Below, piece after piece: positions 46,980-56,412 of a stretch of 64,000 nt of DNA (the stretch's first letter is position 1; each line of letters opens with the position of its first letter). The notes beneath the pieces were generated by a model. That model was not told the DNA's origin, did no database searches, and saw only the letters and a list, made by a program, of their open reading frames with translations. Made by a program: the position numbers and the translations under genes. The stretch lies in assembly GCA_025963715.1 (NCBI GenBank), contig JAOQAG010000034.1, positions 54,999-118,998 of the forward strand. The letters are read 5' to 3'. The DNA comes from Bacteroidota bacterium. Lineage in GTDB: Bacteria > Bacteroidota > Bacteroidia > 2-12-FULL-35-15.

Positions 46980-48656
46980 ATGAAAAAAAGTTTATTTACA
47001 GCATTGTTTTTAACGGTAAGCGCACTCGTGTTTGCACAAACCACCACAACTGTTAATTACTGGATCATCTTTAAGGACAAGGCAAACAGCCCGTATTCGA
47101 TCGGTAATCCAAAAGCGTATTTGTCCGACAGGTCCATTGCGCGCCGCCAGCGCCAGCATATAGAAATAAACATGCGTGATCTGCCCGTTAATCCGCAATA
47201 TGTAAAAGGATTAACAGATTTGGGCGCTGCCGTAAAAAATAAATCGAAATGGTACAACGGCGTAACCATTGCTCTGAGCGATGCACGCCAGCTGAACAAG
47301 ATCAGCGCATTGCCGTATGTGCAAAGCGTGCAAAAAATCACGATCACACCAACGCCGCACAGCGCTGATAAATTCAAGCTGGAAACAGCAGCTGCAACGC
47401 CCATCAGAACAACAGAAACGCAAACAGAAAAAAACATTACATCCACGTTGAATTACGGATTGGCTTACAAGCAGGCGCACATGATTGGTGCGGATTGTAT
47501 GCATGCATTGGGTTACATGGGCCAGGGAATGGTGATTGCGCAACTGGATGCCGGTTGGCTGGATGCCAATATATTGCCTGCATTTGATAGTTTGCGTGCG
47601 CACGATCAGATCCTTGGCTGCCGCGATTTTGTAACCGGCGACACGATGGTATATGAAGATTTTCCCCACGGCATGAACGTGCTTTCCTGCATGGGAGGTA
47701 ATTTACCGGGAGAGATCATCGGCACAGCGCCGAAAGCAAGTTTTTGGTTATTGCGTACGGAAGATGCCGCAACGGAAAGTATCCAGGAAGAGATCAACTG
47801 GATGGTGGGAGCGGAGTTTGCGGATAGCGTGGGAGCGGACGTGATCAATTCATCACTGGGTTACAGCGTGTTTGATGATTCATCTACCAACCATACGTAT
47901 GCCGATATGAACGGAAACAGCACCATCATTACAAAAGCAGCTGATTGGGCGGAAAGTGTAGGGATCTTTGTAACATCAAGCGCAGGAAATGCAGGCGGCC
48001 CGCCATGGTTTAAAATTACCGCTCCGGCAGATGGCGACAGCGTTTTAACAGTGGGTGCGGTAGATTCACTGGGTGTGATCGCGAATTTCAGCTCACGCGG
48101 ATTAACGTTTGACGGACGCATTAAACCGGATGTGGTAGCGATCGGGAAAGGCGCTGTGATTGCAGCAAATGGCGGTGGAACCACATATTCAAACGGAACA
48201 TCTTTTTCATCACCGATCACGGCAGGCGCTGTTGCGTGCTTGTGGCAAGCAAATCCAACAAAAACAAACATAGAGATCCTGCAGGCGATCAAGGCCAGCT
48301 GCAGTCAGTTTAACTCACCGGACAGCATTAAAGGTTACGGCATTCCGGATTTTTGCGCTGCTAACCAGATCCTTTCCGGGATTACCGAAATCACGCAGGA
48401 CGAACATTTTTCCGTATACCCGAATCCTTCCAAAACATATTTTGTAGTGGATTTTTATTCCAATAAAAAACAAACGGTAACGGTTGAATTGTTTGATGTG
48501 TCTGGCAGAAGAATTTCTTCGGAAAGCCGCGTGTTTGATGTTTACAGCGAAAATAAATTTGATATTTACGGCACAGAAAATCTGGCGAGAGGGATTTATA
48601 TTCTGAAGATGAAAACGGATGACAGGGTGTATAGTAAGAAGATTATTAAGGAGTAG
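46980..48656 (+). CDS. Secreted S8 (subtilisin-like) protease with type A T9SS sorting domain
   Basis: The product has 558 residues. A signal peptide (about 1-20, VFA/Q) and a propeptide-like region (about 20-150) precede the S8 catalytic domain, which has Asp190 (IAQLDAGW), His230 (FPHGMNVLS), the oxyanion Asn region SAGNAGG and Ser408 (NGTSFSSPITAGAVA). The last 85 or so residues (SVYPNPSKTYFVVDF ... GIYILKMKTDDRVYSKKIIK) are a type A T9SS signal. It is a surface or secreted endoprotease and fits, with the M2 and S46 enzymes, a protein-degrading lifestyle. Confidence 0.93.
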   Translation: MKKSLFTALFLTVSALVFAQTTTTVNYWIIFKDKANSPYSIGNPKAYLSDRSIARRQRQHIEINMRDLPVNPQYVKGLTDLGAAVKNKSKWYNGVTIALSDARQLNKISALPYVQSVQKITITPTPHSADKFKLETAAATPIRTTETQTEKNITSTLNYGLAYKQAHMIGADCMHALGYMGQGMVIAQLDAGWLDANILPAFDSLRAHDQILGCRDFVTGDTMVYEDFPHGMNVLSCMGGNLPGEIIGTAPKASFWLLRTEDAATESIQEEINWMVGAEFADSVGADVINSSLGYSVFDDSSTNHTYADMNGNSTIITKAADWAESVGIFVTSSAGNAGGPPWFKITAPADGDSVLTVGAVDSLGVIANFSSRGLTFDGRIKPDVVAIGKGAVIAANGGGTTYSNGTSFSSPITAGAVACLWQANPTKTNIEILQAIKASCSQFNSPDSIKGYGIPDFCAANQILSGITEITQDEHFSVYPNPSKTYFVVDFYSNKKQTVTVELFDVSGRRISSESRVFDVYSENKFDIYGTENLARGIYILKMKTDDRVYSKKIIKE

Positions 48657-48740
48657 ATTTATCTCTTAGTTCCCACATGCTTCTTTGCCGATAAGTTCAG
48701 TTTCTCAACCCATTAACGAATCAGAAAAATCATTAACAAG

Positions 48741-50159
48741 ATGATAAGAGTATATCTTGATTGGAATGTATTCTCTAATCTTAAAAGAAAAAAATTTGAT
48801 AATGGTCCCTTTAATATTATTTATTCGATAATTAAGAAATCAGACAAAAAACTGATATTTCCATATTCATCAGCTCATTTGCAAGATTTAAAAAGAGGGC
48901 TTGGAAAATCTAAGGATGCAGAGTCTTTAATTCATCAGGACCTAGAATTCCTTTCTGAAATTTCGAAAGACCATCTTTTAGGGTTTGACTCTTTAAAAAC
49001 AAAAAAAGTTTCTCCCTTCGTTCGTAAACCCATAGAATATTTTAATAGCCTGCTTAAAGATAATAAAGAATACAGCTTTGATGAGCTATTCTCTGATAGT
49101 GATAATTTTATGGACTCATTAATGGATGTTTTTAAAACTATCGTTCTACCCGTTGATTTCAATAGCTTAAATGATGTTCCTGATAAATATGGAAATCTTA
49201 AGTTGGCTTTCAAAAATTCCAAGCAGGATGCAACAATGTATAATTTGCTAAAGGATATAACCGATTTAATTGCTTCTCCCGAAAAAATGCAGACAATGTA
49301 TAAGGAAGCAAGAAATTCGTCTCTACAGGCATTGAAAATGGATACAAACCCCAAGGAAGGAATTGATGTCTTTTCTCATCTTGATAAGGCTTTGGCAAAG
49401 GCAAAAATAAATCAGAGTTTTCAAGAGTTAGTAGAAGGCAGCTTAAAAGCAACAAAAAAAAGAGAAGAAGAAGTTACAAGCTTCGATTATTTTACACGAT
49501 TCTATATTTCTTTGGATACATATGGCTACTATAGAGATAAAAAACTTTCAAACCTGATTGATGATGCAACCCATGCATTTTATGGTTCACATTGTGATTA
49601 TTTTGTTACTGATGATGATAATACCTATCGAAAAGCTAAAGCCATCTATGGTAAATTTGGAATGACTGCTATAGTTTGTAAATCTGAAGATTTTGTAAAA
49701 GAATTTTACAAAGCAAATGTTATTGGCGTTGAAAATTCCGACCTTGATATTACAGGAAGAATCACTGAAACTATTGAAAATTCTTTTATATTAATGGAAA
49801 CAGTAGATGACAACCTAAATCCTGTAACCATCCATAAGATTCAATACCCCATAGGTGATTATTTTGACAGAATGCAAATATCACGACTTGAAGAGAGTTT
49901 TCAAGTACTTCTGTACAGGAAAAGAGTCAATTATTCTGATTTTATGTTCTGGGTTGAAGTTGAAACAATAATCAACAAAATTGTAAATGAATATCGCATT
50001 GATAATTCAATGAAATTTGAGTTTACCGAAGATGATAAAAAAATATCTTATGGTAAAGGAGATATAATTAGGAAGTGGCAAATAAAAAGAATAACAATAG
50101 AAATCGTTAGTCATCCAGCTCCTTTCGGCTTATGCTTAAGACTAAGCGTCCCTAATTAA
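48741..50159 (+). CDS. PIN-like nuclease-domain protein with large insertion; probably acquired
   Basis: The product has 472 residues, soluble. The N terminus MIRVYLDWNVFSNL (D7) with PYSSAHLQDLKRG, and a later block DDATHAFYGSHCDYFVTDDD (274-293; D275, H278, D286, D291), look like the split acidic core of a PIN-like nuclease. A helical insertion of about 200 residues and a C-terminal domain of about 140 residues are not recognised. Base composition is much more AT-rich than the neighbours (17-35% GC in the three 60-base lines I counted, against about 45%), which suggests horizontal transfer. An RNase or defence role is inference only. Confidence 0.6.
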   Translation: MIRVYLDWNVFSNLKRKKFDNGPFNIIYSIIKKSDKKLIFPYSSAHLQDLKRGLGKSKDAESLIHQDLEFLSEISKDHLLGFDSLKTKKVSPFVRKPIEYFNSLLKDNKEYSFDELFSDSDNFMDSLMDVFKTIVLPVDFNSLNDVPDKYGNLKLAFKNSKQDATMYNLLKDITDLIASPEKMQTMYKEARNSSLQALKMDTNPKEGIDVFSHLDKALAKAKINQSFQELVEGSLKATKKREEEVTSFDYFTRFYISLDTYGYYRDKKLSNLIDDATHAFYGSHCDYFVTDDDNTYRKAKAIYGKFGMTAIVCKSEDFVKEFYKANVIGVENSDLDITGRITETIENSFILMETVDDNLNPVTIHKIQYPIGDYFDRMQISRLEESFQVLLYRKRVNYSDFMFWVEVETIINKIVNEYRIDNSMKFEFTEDDKKISYGKGDIIRKWQIKRITIEIVSHPAPFGLCLRLSVPN

Positions 50160-50169
50160 AGAAAAAATA

Positions 50170-50295
50170 ATGGAGCCATTAAAAGATATAGAAATCAATA
50201 TCATTAAACATCCTGAACGTGACTCAGCGGGATACCTACCAGAAATAAATGTATCTTTTTGCTCCTCTCTCAGTTATGCAAACAGAAATATATAG
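50170..50295 (+). CDS. Possible small ORF between PIN-like and MORN genes
   Basis: A 41-codon ORF starts 10 nt after the PIN-like stop and ends 3 nt before the next ATG. It begins MEPLKDIEINIIKHPERD. It is AT-rich like the PIN-like gene. It could be a small partner protein, or the 5' remnant of a gene truncated when the region was acquired. I recognise no family. Confidence 0.35.
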   Translation: MEPLKDIEINIIKHPERDSAGYLPEINVSFCSSLSYANRNI

Positions 50296-50298
50296 CAA

Positions 50299-50838
50299 AT
50301 GAAAACAATCTTTATCCTTTCAACAATCCTTCTCAGTTTCAGCGCGGCATACAGCCAAACAGAACCACTCAACCAACTTGACAGCGCGGGTAAAAAAGAC
50401 GGCAAATGGATCTTATACCTGGATTATAAAGGCGACAAACTAAAAGACAGTGTTGACGCTGCTTACTGGCGATATACGTATTACGACAACGGGGTCCACA
50501 TTTACCCGATGGAAGGGTTCATTTCTGAAAATGGTAAAATAGAATCTACAGGAAACAGCAAACAGACAAGTAAAATAAAAATACTTGACGGAGAATACAA
50601 ATGCTTTGACAGTGAAGGGCATTTGAGATTCATTCATGTTTTTAAAAACGGAGAATATATTTCGTACAAAGAATTTTATAAATCAGGAGCGCTTCAAGAA
50701 TATTTTGATTATACCAAGCACTACGAAGGACAACCACATTCATGGTATATTTATACGTATGATAAAACCGGGGAAGTAACGTACGAGGGCTGGACAAAAA
50801 AAGATGCAAACGGGCATTGGCCGCCGATGCGGGGATAA
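50299..50838 (+). CDS. Exported MORN-like repeat protein
   Basis: The product has 179 residues. A signal peptide (about 1-19, AAYS/Q) precedes weak MORN_2-type repeats (SAGKKDGKWILYLDYKGDKL; EYKCFDSEGHLRFIHVFKNG; EFYKSGALQEYFDYT). It is shorter and more divergent than the MORN protein at 43781. Function is unknown. Spacing suggests read-through from the PIN-like gene, but its composition resembles the chromosome, so it may be older than its upstream neighbour. Confidence 0.68.
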   Translation: MKTIFILSTILLSFSAAYSQTEPLNQLDSAGKKDGKWILYLDYKGDKLKDSVDAAYWRYTYYDNGVHIYPMEGFISENGKIESTGNSKQTSKIKILDGEYKCFDSEGHLRFIHVFKNGEYISYKEFYKSGALQEYFDYTKHYEGQPHSWYIYTYDKTGEVTYEGWTKKDANGHWPPMRG

Positions 50839-50863
50839 TGTTTGGGGTAGGTTTCCGGGTAAA

Positions 50864-50957
50864 ACTCTTTTGATTCTTTTGTTTTCTTTTTGTGGTTCAA
50901 AAAAAACGGCACATCCGGGCAACGCCTTATGTGCTTCTTTGTGCCTATGTGGTAGAT
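50864..50957. repeat. Family C right half-element
   Basis: TTCTTTTGTTTTCTTTTTGT...GGTTCAA (about 50874-50900) followed by CGCCTTATGTGCTTCTTTGT and CTATGTGGTAG (to about 50955). The left half is missing. Confidence 0.6.
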
Positions 50958-51054
50958 TTTTTGATGGCGAGCAGTCCTCGAATAATTTGTCACGAGCGAT
51001 CCGTTTTTCACGCTTTTTTTGCATCTTTACTTTCCATAAAAAAAGCAGAAGATC

Positions 51055-53214
51055 ATGAAGAAAATCACCCTCGCCGTACTCCTTTTTAACCTGTCATTTT
51101 TAATTCCGGTCAAAGCCGATGAAGGCATGTGGCTGCCCTTGTTTTTAAAAGCGCTGAACGAAGCCGACATGCAAAGCAAAGGCTTAAAGCTGAGTGCGGA
51201 AGATATATACAGCATCAACAAATCCAGCTTAAAGGATGCGATCGTGCAATTTGGAGGCGGCTGCACCGCCGAGATCATTTCGGATAAAGGATTGCTGCTG
51301 ACCAATCATCATTGCGGTTACGGACAGATCCAGGCGCACAGCACAGTGGAAAATGATTTGCTGACCAATGGCTTTTGGGCGAAAACACAGGCCGATGAAT
51401 TGCCAAATCCCGGATTGACCGCTACGCTGATCATCCGCATGGAAGATGTAACGGCAAAAGTACTCGCGAATGTAACCGATGGGATGAACGATGCCGAACG
51501 CGAAAAGAAGGTAAACGAAGCAATGGCGCTGATCACCAAAGAAGCGATCAAAGGCACACATTACGGCGCGTACATCCGTCCGTTCTTTTACGGAAATGAA
51601 TATTACATGTTTGTAACCGAAACCTTCCGCGATGTGCGTTTGGTAGGAGCGCCGCCATCATCGATCGGAAAGTTCGGCGGTGATACCGACAACTGGATGT
51701 GGCCGCGCCATACCGGCGATTTCTCGATGTTCCGCATTTATGCAGACAAAGACAACAACCCTGCGGATTATTCAAAAGACAATGTACCGTACACACCAAA
51801 ATATGTGATCCCGATTTCCATTAAAGGAGAGCAACAGGATGATTTTACGATGGTATACGGTTTTCCGGGCCGCACAACGGAATATTTAAGCTCGCAGGCG
51901 GTGGACATGATCATGAATGTAAGCGATCCTGATAAAGTAAAGATCCGTGCAGCGCGTTTGCAGATCTGGAACAACGACATGCAGGCAAGCGACAAAGTAC
52001 GCATCCAGTATGCCGCTAAATATGCGGGATTGGCCAATTATTGGAAAAAATGGGATGGGGAGGTACGCGGCTTGAAAAAAGCAGATGCGATCACAAAGAA
52101 AAAAGAATTTGAAAAGGAATTTTTATCAAAAGTAGATGCTGATCCGGCTGCAAAAGCAAAATACGGAAACCTGTTCAGCGATTTTGATAAATATTATAGC
52201 CAGTACACGGTATTAAACAAACAACGCGATTTTTATTCGGAAGCGCTGCTGGGTATTGAAGCATCGTTGTATGCGCAAAGTTACAAGGAAGTGATCGACA
52301 GCATGAACAACGGTAAAAAAGCCGCAGACATGAAAATTGCAATCGATAAATTAAAAGCAAGCGCCGCTGCATTTTACAAGGATTACAATCCGGCAACGGA
52401 TGAAAAAATTTGTGCAGCGATGTTGAAAATGTTTTCTGATAATATAGATAAAACGCAGCAGGCAGATATTTTTGAACTGATCCGCAAAAAGTACAAAGGC
52501 GATTATACTGCATACGCTCACTCGGTGTATTCAAAAACAATGTTTACATCGCCCGATAAAATGCTGGAAATGCTGGGTAATATGGATAAGAATTACAAAA
52601 AGATCCGGAAAGACCCAATGTACCAGCTGATGCAAAGCTGCGTTACAAAATTCTTTACGGATGTGCGCCCGGCTTACAACGACCTGGATGCAAAAATAAC
52701 TGCGCTCAATCGTACGTACATGAAAGCGATGCGTGAACTGATTACTTCTAAAAAATATTACCCGGATGCCAATAGTACATTGCGTGTAGCGTATGGAAAA
52801 GTAAACGGTTATTATCCAAAGGATGGCGTGTACTACAGTTATTTTACCACGCTGGATGGCATCATGGAAAAAGAAAATTCATTGGTGGATGAATTTATGG
52901 TATCGCCGAAATTAAAAGAATTGTACCGGAAAAAAGATTATGGTCAATACGCCGATAAGGACGGAAACCTGCGCATTGCATTCTGTGCCAGCAATCACAC
53001 CACCGGTGGAAATTCCGGAAGCCCGGTTTTTAACGGCGAAGGACAATTGATCGGAACCAATTTTGACCGTAACTGGGAAGGCACCATGAGCGATATTATT
53101 TACAATCCCGACCAGGTGCGCAACATTGTACTGGATGTACGTTACACACTTTTTGTGATCGATAAATTTGCGGGTGCGGGGTATTTGTTGAATGAAATGA
53201 AAATAATAAAGTAG
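51055..53214 (+). CDS. S46 dipeptidyl-peptidase, DPP11-like
   Basis: The product has 719 residues. A signal peptide (about 1-21, KA/DEGMW) precedes the chymotrypsin-like S46 fold: TNHHCGYG (His85 catalytic), FRIYADKDNNPADYS (Asp231 likely), GGNSGSPV (Ser654). The residue that sets P1 specificity in the family is Arg672 in NFDRNWEG, where DPP7 has Gly. By family knowledge this predicts DPP11-type removal of dipeptides after Asp or Glu in the periplasm. It has no T9SS tail. Its stop merges with a family D repeat. Confidence 0.92.
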   Translation: MKKITLAVLLFNLSFLIPVKADEGMWLPLFLKALNEADMQSKGLKLSAEDIYSINKSSLKDAIVQFGGGCTAEIISDKGLLLTNHHCGYGQIQAHSTVENDLLTNGFWAKTQADELPNPGLTATLIIRMEDVTAKVLANVTDGMNDAEREKKVNEAMALITKEAIKGTHYGAYIRPFFYGNEYYMFVTETFRDVRLVGAPPSSIGKFGGDTDNWMWPRHTGDFSMFRIYADKDNNPADYSKDNVPYTPKYVIPISIKGEQQDDFTMVYGFPGRTTEYLSSQAVDMIMNVSDPDKVKIRAARLQIWNNDMQASDKVRIQYAAKYAGLANYWKKWDGEVRGLKKADAITKKKEFEKEFLSKVDADPAAKAKYGNLFSDFDKYYSQYTVLNKQRDFYSEALLGIEASLYAQSYKEVIDSMNNGKKAADMKIAIDKLKASAAAFYKDYNPATDEKICAAMLKMFSDNIDKTQQADIFELIRKKYKGDYTAYAHSVYSKTMFTSPDKMLEMLGNMDKNYKKIRKDPMYQLMQSCVTKFFTDVRPAYNDLDAKITALNRTYMKAMRELITSKKYYPDANSTLRVAYGKVNGYYPKDGVYYSYFTTLDGIMEKENSLVDEFMVSPKLKELYRKKDYGQYADKDGNLRIAFCASNHTTGGNSGSPVFNGEGQLIGTNFDRNWEGTMSDIIYNPDQVRNIVLDVRYTLFVIDKFAGAGYLLNEMKIIK

Positions 53215-53487
53215 TACAGATAGCGAACAGGAGCGAGTATCTACTAAATACCAATTTGTACTAATATACTAATCTGTGTGTTATACAGATAGCGAACAGG
53301 AACGAATATTACGAATCCAAGTATTACAAATTACAAATAAATACAAATTTACAAATCTGTATGAATACTATGTGTTTACTATGTACGCTTAGGCGATAGA
53401 CAGGAGAAAATATAGTATGTAAAAACTCCGCGAACTCTGCGGTTAGAAGCACACAGCAAACCAATGAACAAATGAACCAGTAAACAA
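53212..53487. repeat. D blocks and octad repeat between S46 gene and cinA
   Basis: Two D blocks run from the S46 stop (TAGTACAGATAGCGAACAGG; TATCTACTAAATACCAATTT; second CAGATAGCGAACAGGAACG near 53285). CACACAGC (53451-53458) and AATGAACA-type octads (53462-53496) follow, running over the cinA start codon. The gap of 273 nt holds no other gene. Confidence 0.65.
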
Positions 53488-54771
53488 ATGAACTACATCC
53501 AGGCAGAAATAATCACAATAGGAGATGAGATCCTGATCGGGCAGATCGTGGATACAAATTCCGCTTTTATGGGTCAATTGCTGAATCTGAACGGGATCAG
53601 TATCAAACAGATCACATCGGTTTCGGATAACCGCGAACATATTTTAAAAGCATTGGAAGAAGCAAAAACGCGCGCTGATATTATTTTGATCACGGGAGGA
53701 TTAGGCCCGACGAAAGATGATATCACAAAAAAAACCATGTGCGAATATTTTAACACCACCATGCGTTTTGATGAAACTGCTTACCAGGATGTGGTTAATT
53801 TATTTGCCACTTACGGCCGGGATGTAACGCCGATTAATCGCTTGCAGGCGGAAGTCCCCGCGATCTGCGAAGTGATCAGGAACAAGAACGGAACAGCGCC
53901 GGGAATGTGGTTTGACGTGGATGGTAAAGTGTACATATCCATGCCGGGCGTCCCATTTGAAATGACAGCAATGATGAAGGAACAGGTGATCCCGAAATTA
54001 AAAGCGCGGTTTGATTTTCCTTCGATCTTTCACAAAACTGTATTGACGCAGGGCATTGGCGAATCAACCTTATCGGAGCTGATCAGCGATTGGGAAGATA
54101 GCCTGGCAGCGGATAACATCAAACTGGCGTACCTCCCTTCACCGGGAATGGTGCGTTTGCGGCTGAGCACAAAAGGAAAAGAGGCAGCGCCATTGATCGC
54201 AGCAGTAGAGCGGAAGATAGAAGAATTAAAATTGATCATCCCTGAATACATTTACGGCTACGAAGTGTTTGGCGAAGAAAAAGAAACGCTGGAACAAATG
54301 GTTGGTAAATTATTAAAAGCAAAAAATAAAACCGTTTCCACTGCCGAAAGCTGCACCGGCGGCTACATTTCGCATTTACTTACAAAAGTTCCCGGCAGCT
54401 CGGCGTATTATATCGGTTCGGTGATCTCCTATGCGTACGAGATCAAGGAAAGTGAGCTGGGTGTGCCGCATGAGGTGATTGAAAAACACGGTGCTGTAAG
54501 TCAGCCTGTAGTAGAACAAATGGCAAAAGCCATCCGCGAAAAATATAAAACCGATTATTCTGTTTCCGCATCCGGCATTGCCGGTCCGGATGGCGGTACC
54601 GACGAAAAACCGGTCGGCACGGTTTGGATCGCTGTTGCAACACCGGATAAAGTGATCTCTCAAAAATTTTTGTTTGGAAATAACCGCGAACGCAACATTC
54701 AAAAAACGGCAAATGCAGCGCTGAATATGTTGAAAAAAGAACTGGAAGATGATGGTTCAGTAGTTCAATAG
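53488..54771 (+). CDS. cinA: CinA-family nicotinamide-nucleotide amidohydrolase
   Basis: The product has 427 residues. The N-terminal MoaB/MoeA-like domain (about 1-170; IITIGDEILIGQIVDTNS, LITGGLGPTKDD), a linker, and the C-terminal CinA deamidase domain (about 275-425; VSTAESCTGGYISHLL, SASGIAGPDGG) match the full-length COG1058-CinA fusion that recycles NMN and ADP-ribose products. The ATG lies inside an 8-nt repeat (AACAAATGAAC), and the C-terminal SVVQ plus the TAG stop are encoded by the inverse octad repeat. Both ends of this gene are thus shaped by repeats. Confidence 0.92.
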   Translation: MNYIQAEIITIGDEILIGQIVDTNSAFMGQLLNLNGISIKQITSVSDNREHILKALEEAKTRADIILITGGLGPTKDDITKKTMCEYFNTTMRFDETAYQDVVNLFATYGRDVTPINRLQAEVPAICEVIRNKNGTAPGMWFDVDGKVYISMPGVPFEMTAMMKEQVIPKLKARFDFPSIFHKTVLTQGIGESTLSELISDWEDSLAADNIKLAYLPSPGMVRLRLSTKGKEAAPLIAAVERKIEELKLIIPEYIYGYEVFGEEKETLEQMVGKLLKAKNKTVSTAESCTGGYISHLLTKVPGSSAYYIGSVISYAYEIKESELGVPHEVIEKHGAVSQPVVEQMAKAIREKYKTDYSVSASGIAGPDGGTDEKPVGTVWIAVATPDKVISQKFLFGNNRERNIQKTANAALNMLKKELEDDGSVVQ

Positions 54772-54890
54772 TTTACTGGTTCATTGGTGTGCTGTATGTT
54801 TCCTAAACCCATATAGTGTAAAGCTTTTTGAATAATAGTTGGATTAGTACGGGTTTAGCAACCAATGAACTAATGAACCAATAAATGTAT
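54756..54890. repeat. Inverted pair of octad arrays over the cinA 3' end
   Basis: GGTTCAGTAGTTCAATAGTT (from 54756, over the stop) and further AGTT/GGTTCATT units reach GTGTGCTGTATG. The inverse ACCAATGAACTAATGAACCA ends near 54880. It has the same plan as the block at 17478-17777. Confidence 0.65.
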
Positions 54891-54891
54891 T

Positions 54892-56205
54892 TTATTGAGC
54901 CTTTTTATCGAATTTTAAAAATACATCCCAGTATTTTTCCTTCGTCATGTTTTCCCAATGAATCATATAATAACGGTATTGGTAGGTTTGCAGCTGACAC
55001 AAAACGATCAGTAAAACAAGTACAACGTTAATGCTGAGCTTTGCTATTTTTTGCTGTACAGATTGTAATAAAAACCCCAATGCAATGGAAAACAAAGGAA
55101 TGAATTCCACGTACACGCGGGAGGAAAAACTACCGCCGTACCACCAGTTCCACCACGAAGAAAGCACATACGTGATGATCACTAAAAAGAAAAAGAATGC
55201 TGCAGCCTGGAATTTATTTTTTTTGTACATAAAATACATTCCGGCCAGCGACCCTAAATAAACAGGAGTATACAAAAACAATCCTTTTTTATAACTGAAT
55301 AAAATATCCATGAAATGCGGATCGGCAAAGTTAAATCCTTCTTCGCCGTAGGAATACACCCAGAATTGTCCGGTGGAAATTTTATAAATGAGTGATTGAA
55401 TCCCTACCAATAACAGCATCGCGATAACGCCGCTTACCAATGCTTTTATATTTCTTTTAAGCGAATAAAACCCGGAAATTAATTCGCTGATGCTTCCTGC
55501 AAAAAAAGGAATTGCCAGTACGATCAGCACATTCACCGGGCGGATCAGGAAGATCATTCCCAGTAAAGCCATACTAATGAACAGATCTTTTGACTGATAC
55601 TGCAGAAAATATTTTTTTACATAAAAGCAAAACATCGCCACAAAAGCAAAGGAATACACATGCGACATACCCATTTCGCACACCGAATAAAAAAATAAAT
55701 TACTGCCAAACAATATCGCGACGATGCTGATGGAGCGCGCTTTTTCATTGACGCCGTAAAGCGCTAACAGCTTATTAATAAAAAGCAAGCCAATGAAGAG
55801 ATAGAAGAGGGCGGCCAATGTAATTGCCAGCAGATAAAAGCGTGAAAAACCATCGGCATCGTTGCCTGTAATGTGTGTGAGCGCGTGAGCAGCCAGGAAA
55901 AAAGGAAGTTGCGCTACAGCTGTTCCACAGTAATATTTATCAATACGTTGCCCGTTTGGCGCGGTGGCGCGGTAATCGTAAACTAAAAAGTTATCGTAAT
56001 ATTTTTTCTTTTCGATGGAATCGTAAAAGGTAAAATTAAGATCCTGGTAAATAAACACGGCAGGTAAATAGGCGTAATAGCCTTTTGCATCGGCTTCAAT
56101 GATGTTCCGCCATTTGTTTTTACCCCAGTGAATGTTGGTGGTGACGATGAAGCAGATCGCCAGGCAAAGCAGAATGATGGATTTTGGACTGAGAATTTTT
56201 TTCAT
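54892..56205 (-). CDS. Polytopic membrane protein, probable GT-C-type glycosyltransferase
   Basis: The product has 437 residues with about ten hydrophobic helices. The first periplasmic loop contains an acidic residue pair in EADAKGYYAYLPAVFIYQDL, the arrangement expected of GT-C enzymes. A later loop has SSWWNWWYGGSFSSRVYVEF. I infer a lipid-linked-sugar transferase; no close family is recognised. It is convergent with cinA. Confidence 0.65.
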   Translation of the reverse strand: MKKILSPKSIILLCLAICFIVTTNIHWGKNKWRNIIEADAKGYYAYLPAVFIYQDLNFTFYDSIEKKKYYDNFLVYDYRATAPNGQRIDKYYCGTAVAQLPFFLAAHALTHITGNDADGFSRFYLLAITLAALFYLFIGLLFINKLLALYGVNEKARSISIVAILFGSNLFFYSVCEMGMSHVYSFAFVAMFCFYVKKYFLQYQSKDLFISMALLGMIFLIRPVNVLIVLAIPFFAGSISELISGFYSLKRNIKALVSGVIAMLLLVGIQSLIYKISTGQFWVYSYGEEGFNFADPHFMDILFSYKKGLFLYTPVYLGSLAGMYFMYKKNKFQAAAFFFFLVIITYVLSSWWNWWYGGSFSSRVYVEFIPLFSIALGFLLQSVQQKIAKLSINVVLVLLIVLCQLQTYQYRYYMIHWENMTKEKYWDVFLKFDKKAQ

Positions 56206-56288
56206 GTGATCTGGTTACAGGATCATTGAATATACTGGTTATGTTGTAGAACAATGTTGCTATGGAAACAGAAACACTCTCCAGAACT

Positions 56289-56367
56289 GTCATCCCGGGC
56301 TTGACCCGGGATCTGTCAATTAAATACTGCTACTATTCATGAGATCCCGGGTCAAGCCCGGGATGAC
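56289..56367. repeat. Family A double hairpin (core GGGCTTGACCC)
   Basis: GTCATCCCGGGCTTGACCCG (56289 onward) is answered by CGGGTCAAGCCCGGGATGAC ending at 56367, exact reverse complements. The loop has ATTAAATACTGC and ATTCATGAGATC. It lies between the helicase stop and the start of the GT-C gene. Confidence 0.85.
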
Positions 56368-56412
56368 AATATTGTTTGTGAATATTATAAATTTAAACTA
56401 AAACCCCAACAA

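Noticed and set aside
50170..50838. PIN-like gene, small ORF and MORN (YwqK) protein as a toxin-antitoxin set
   Set aside because: The YwqK antitoxin label is only a domain name, the MORN protein is exported, and a second MORN protein sits with mnmA; the sequence does not support an antitoxin role.
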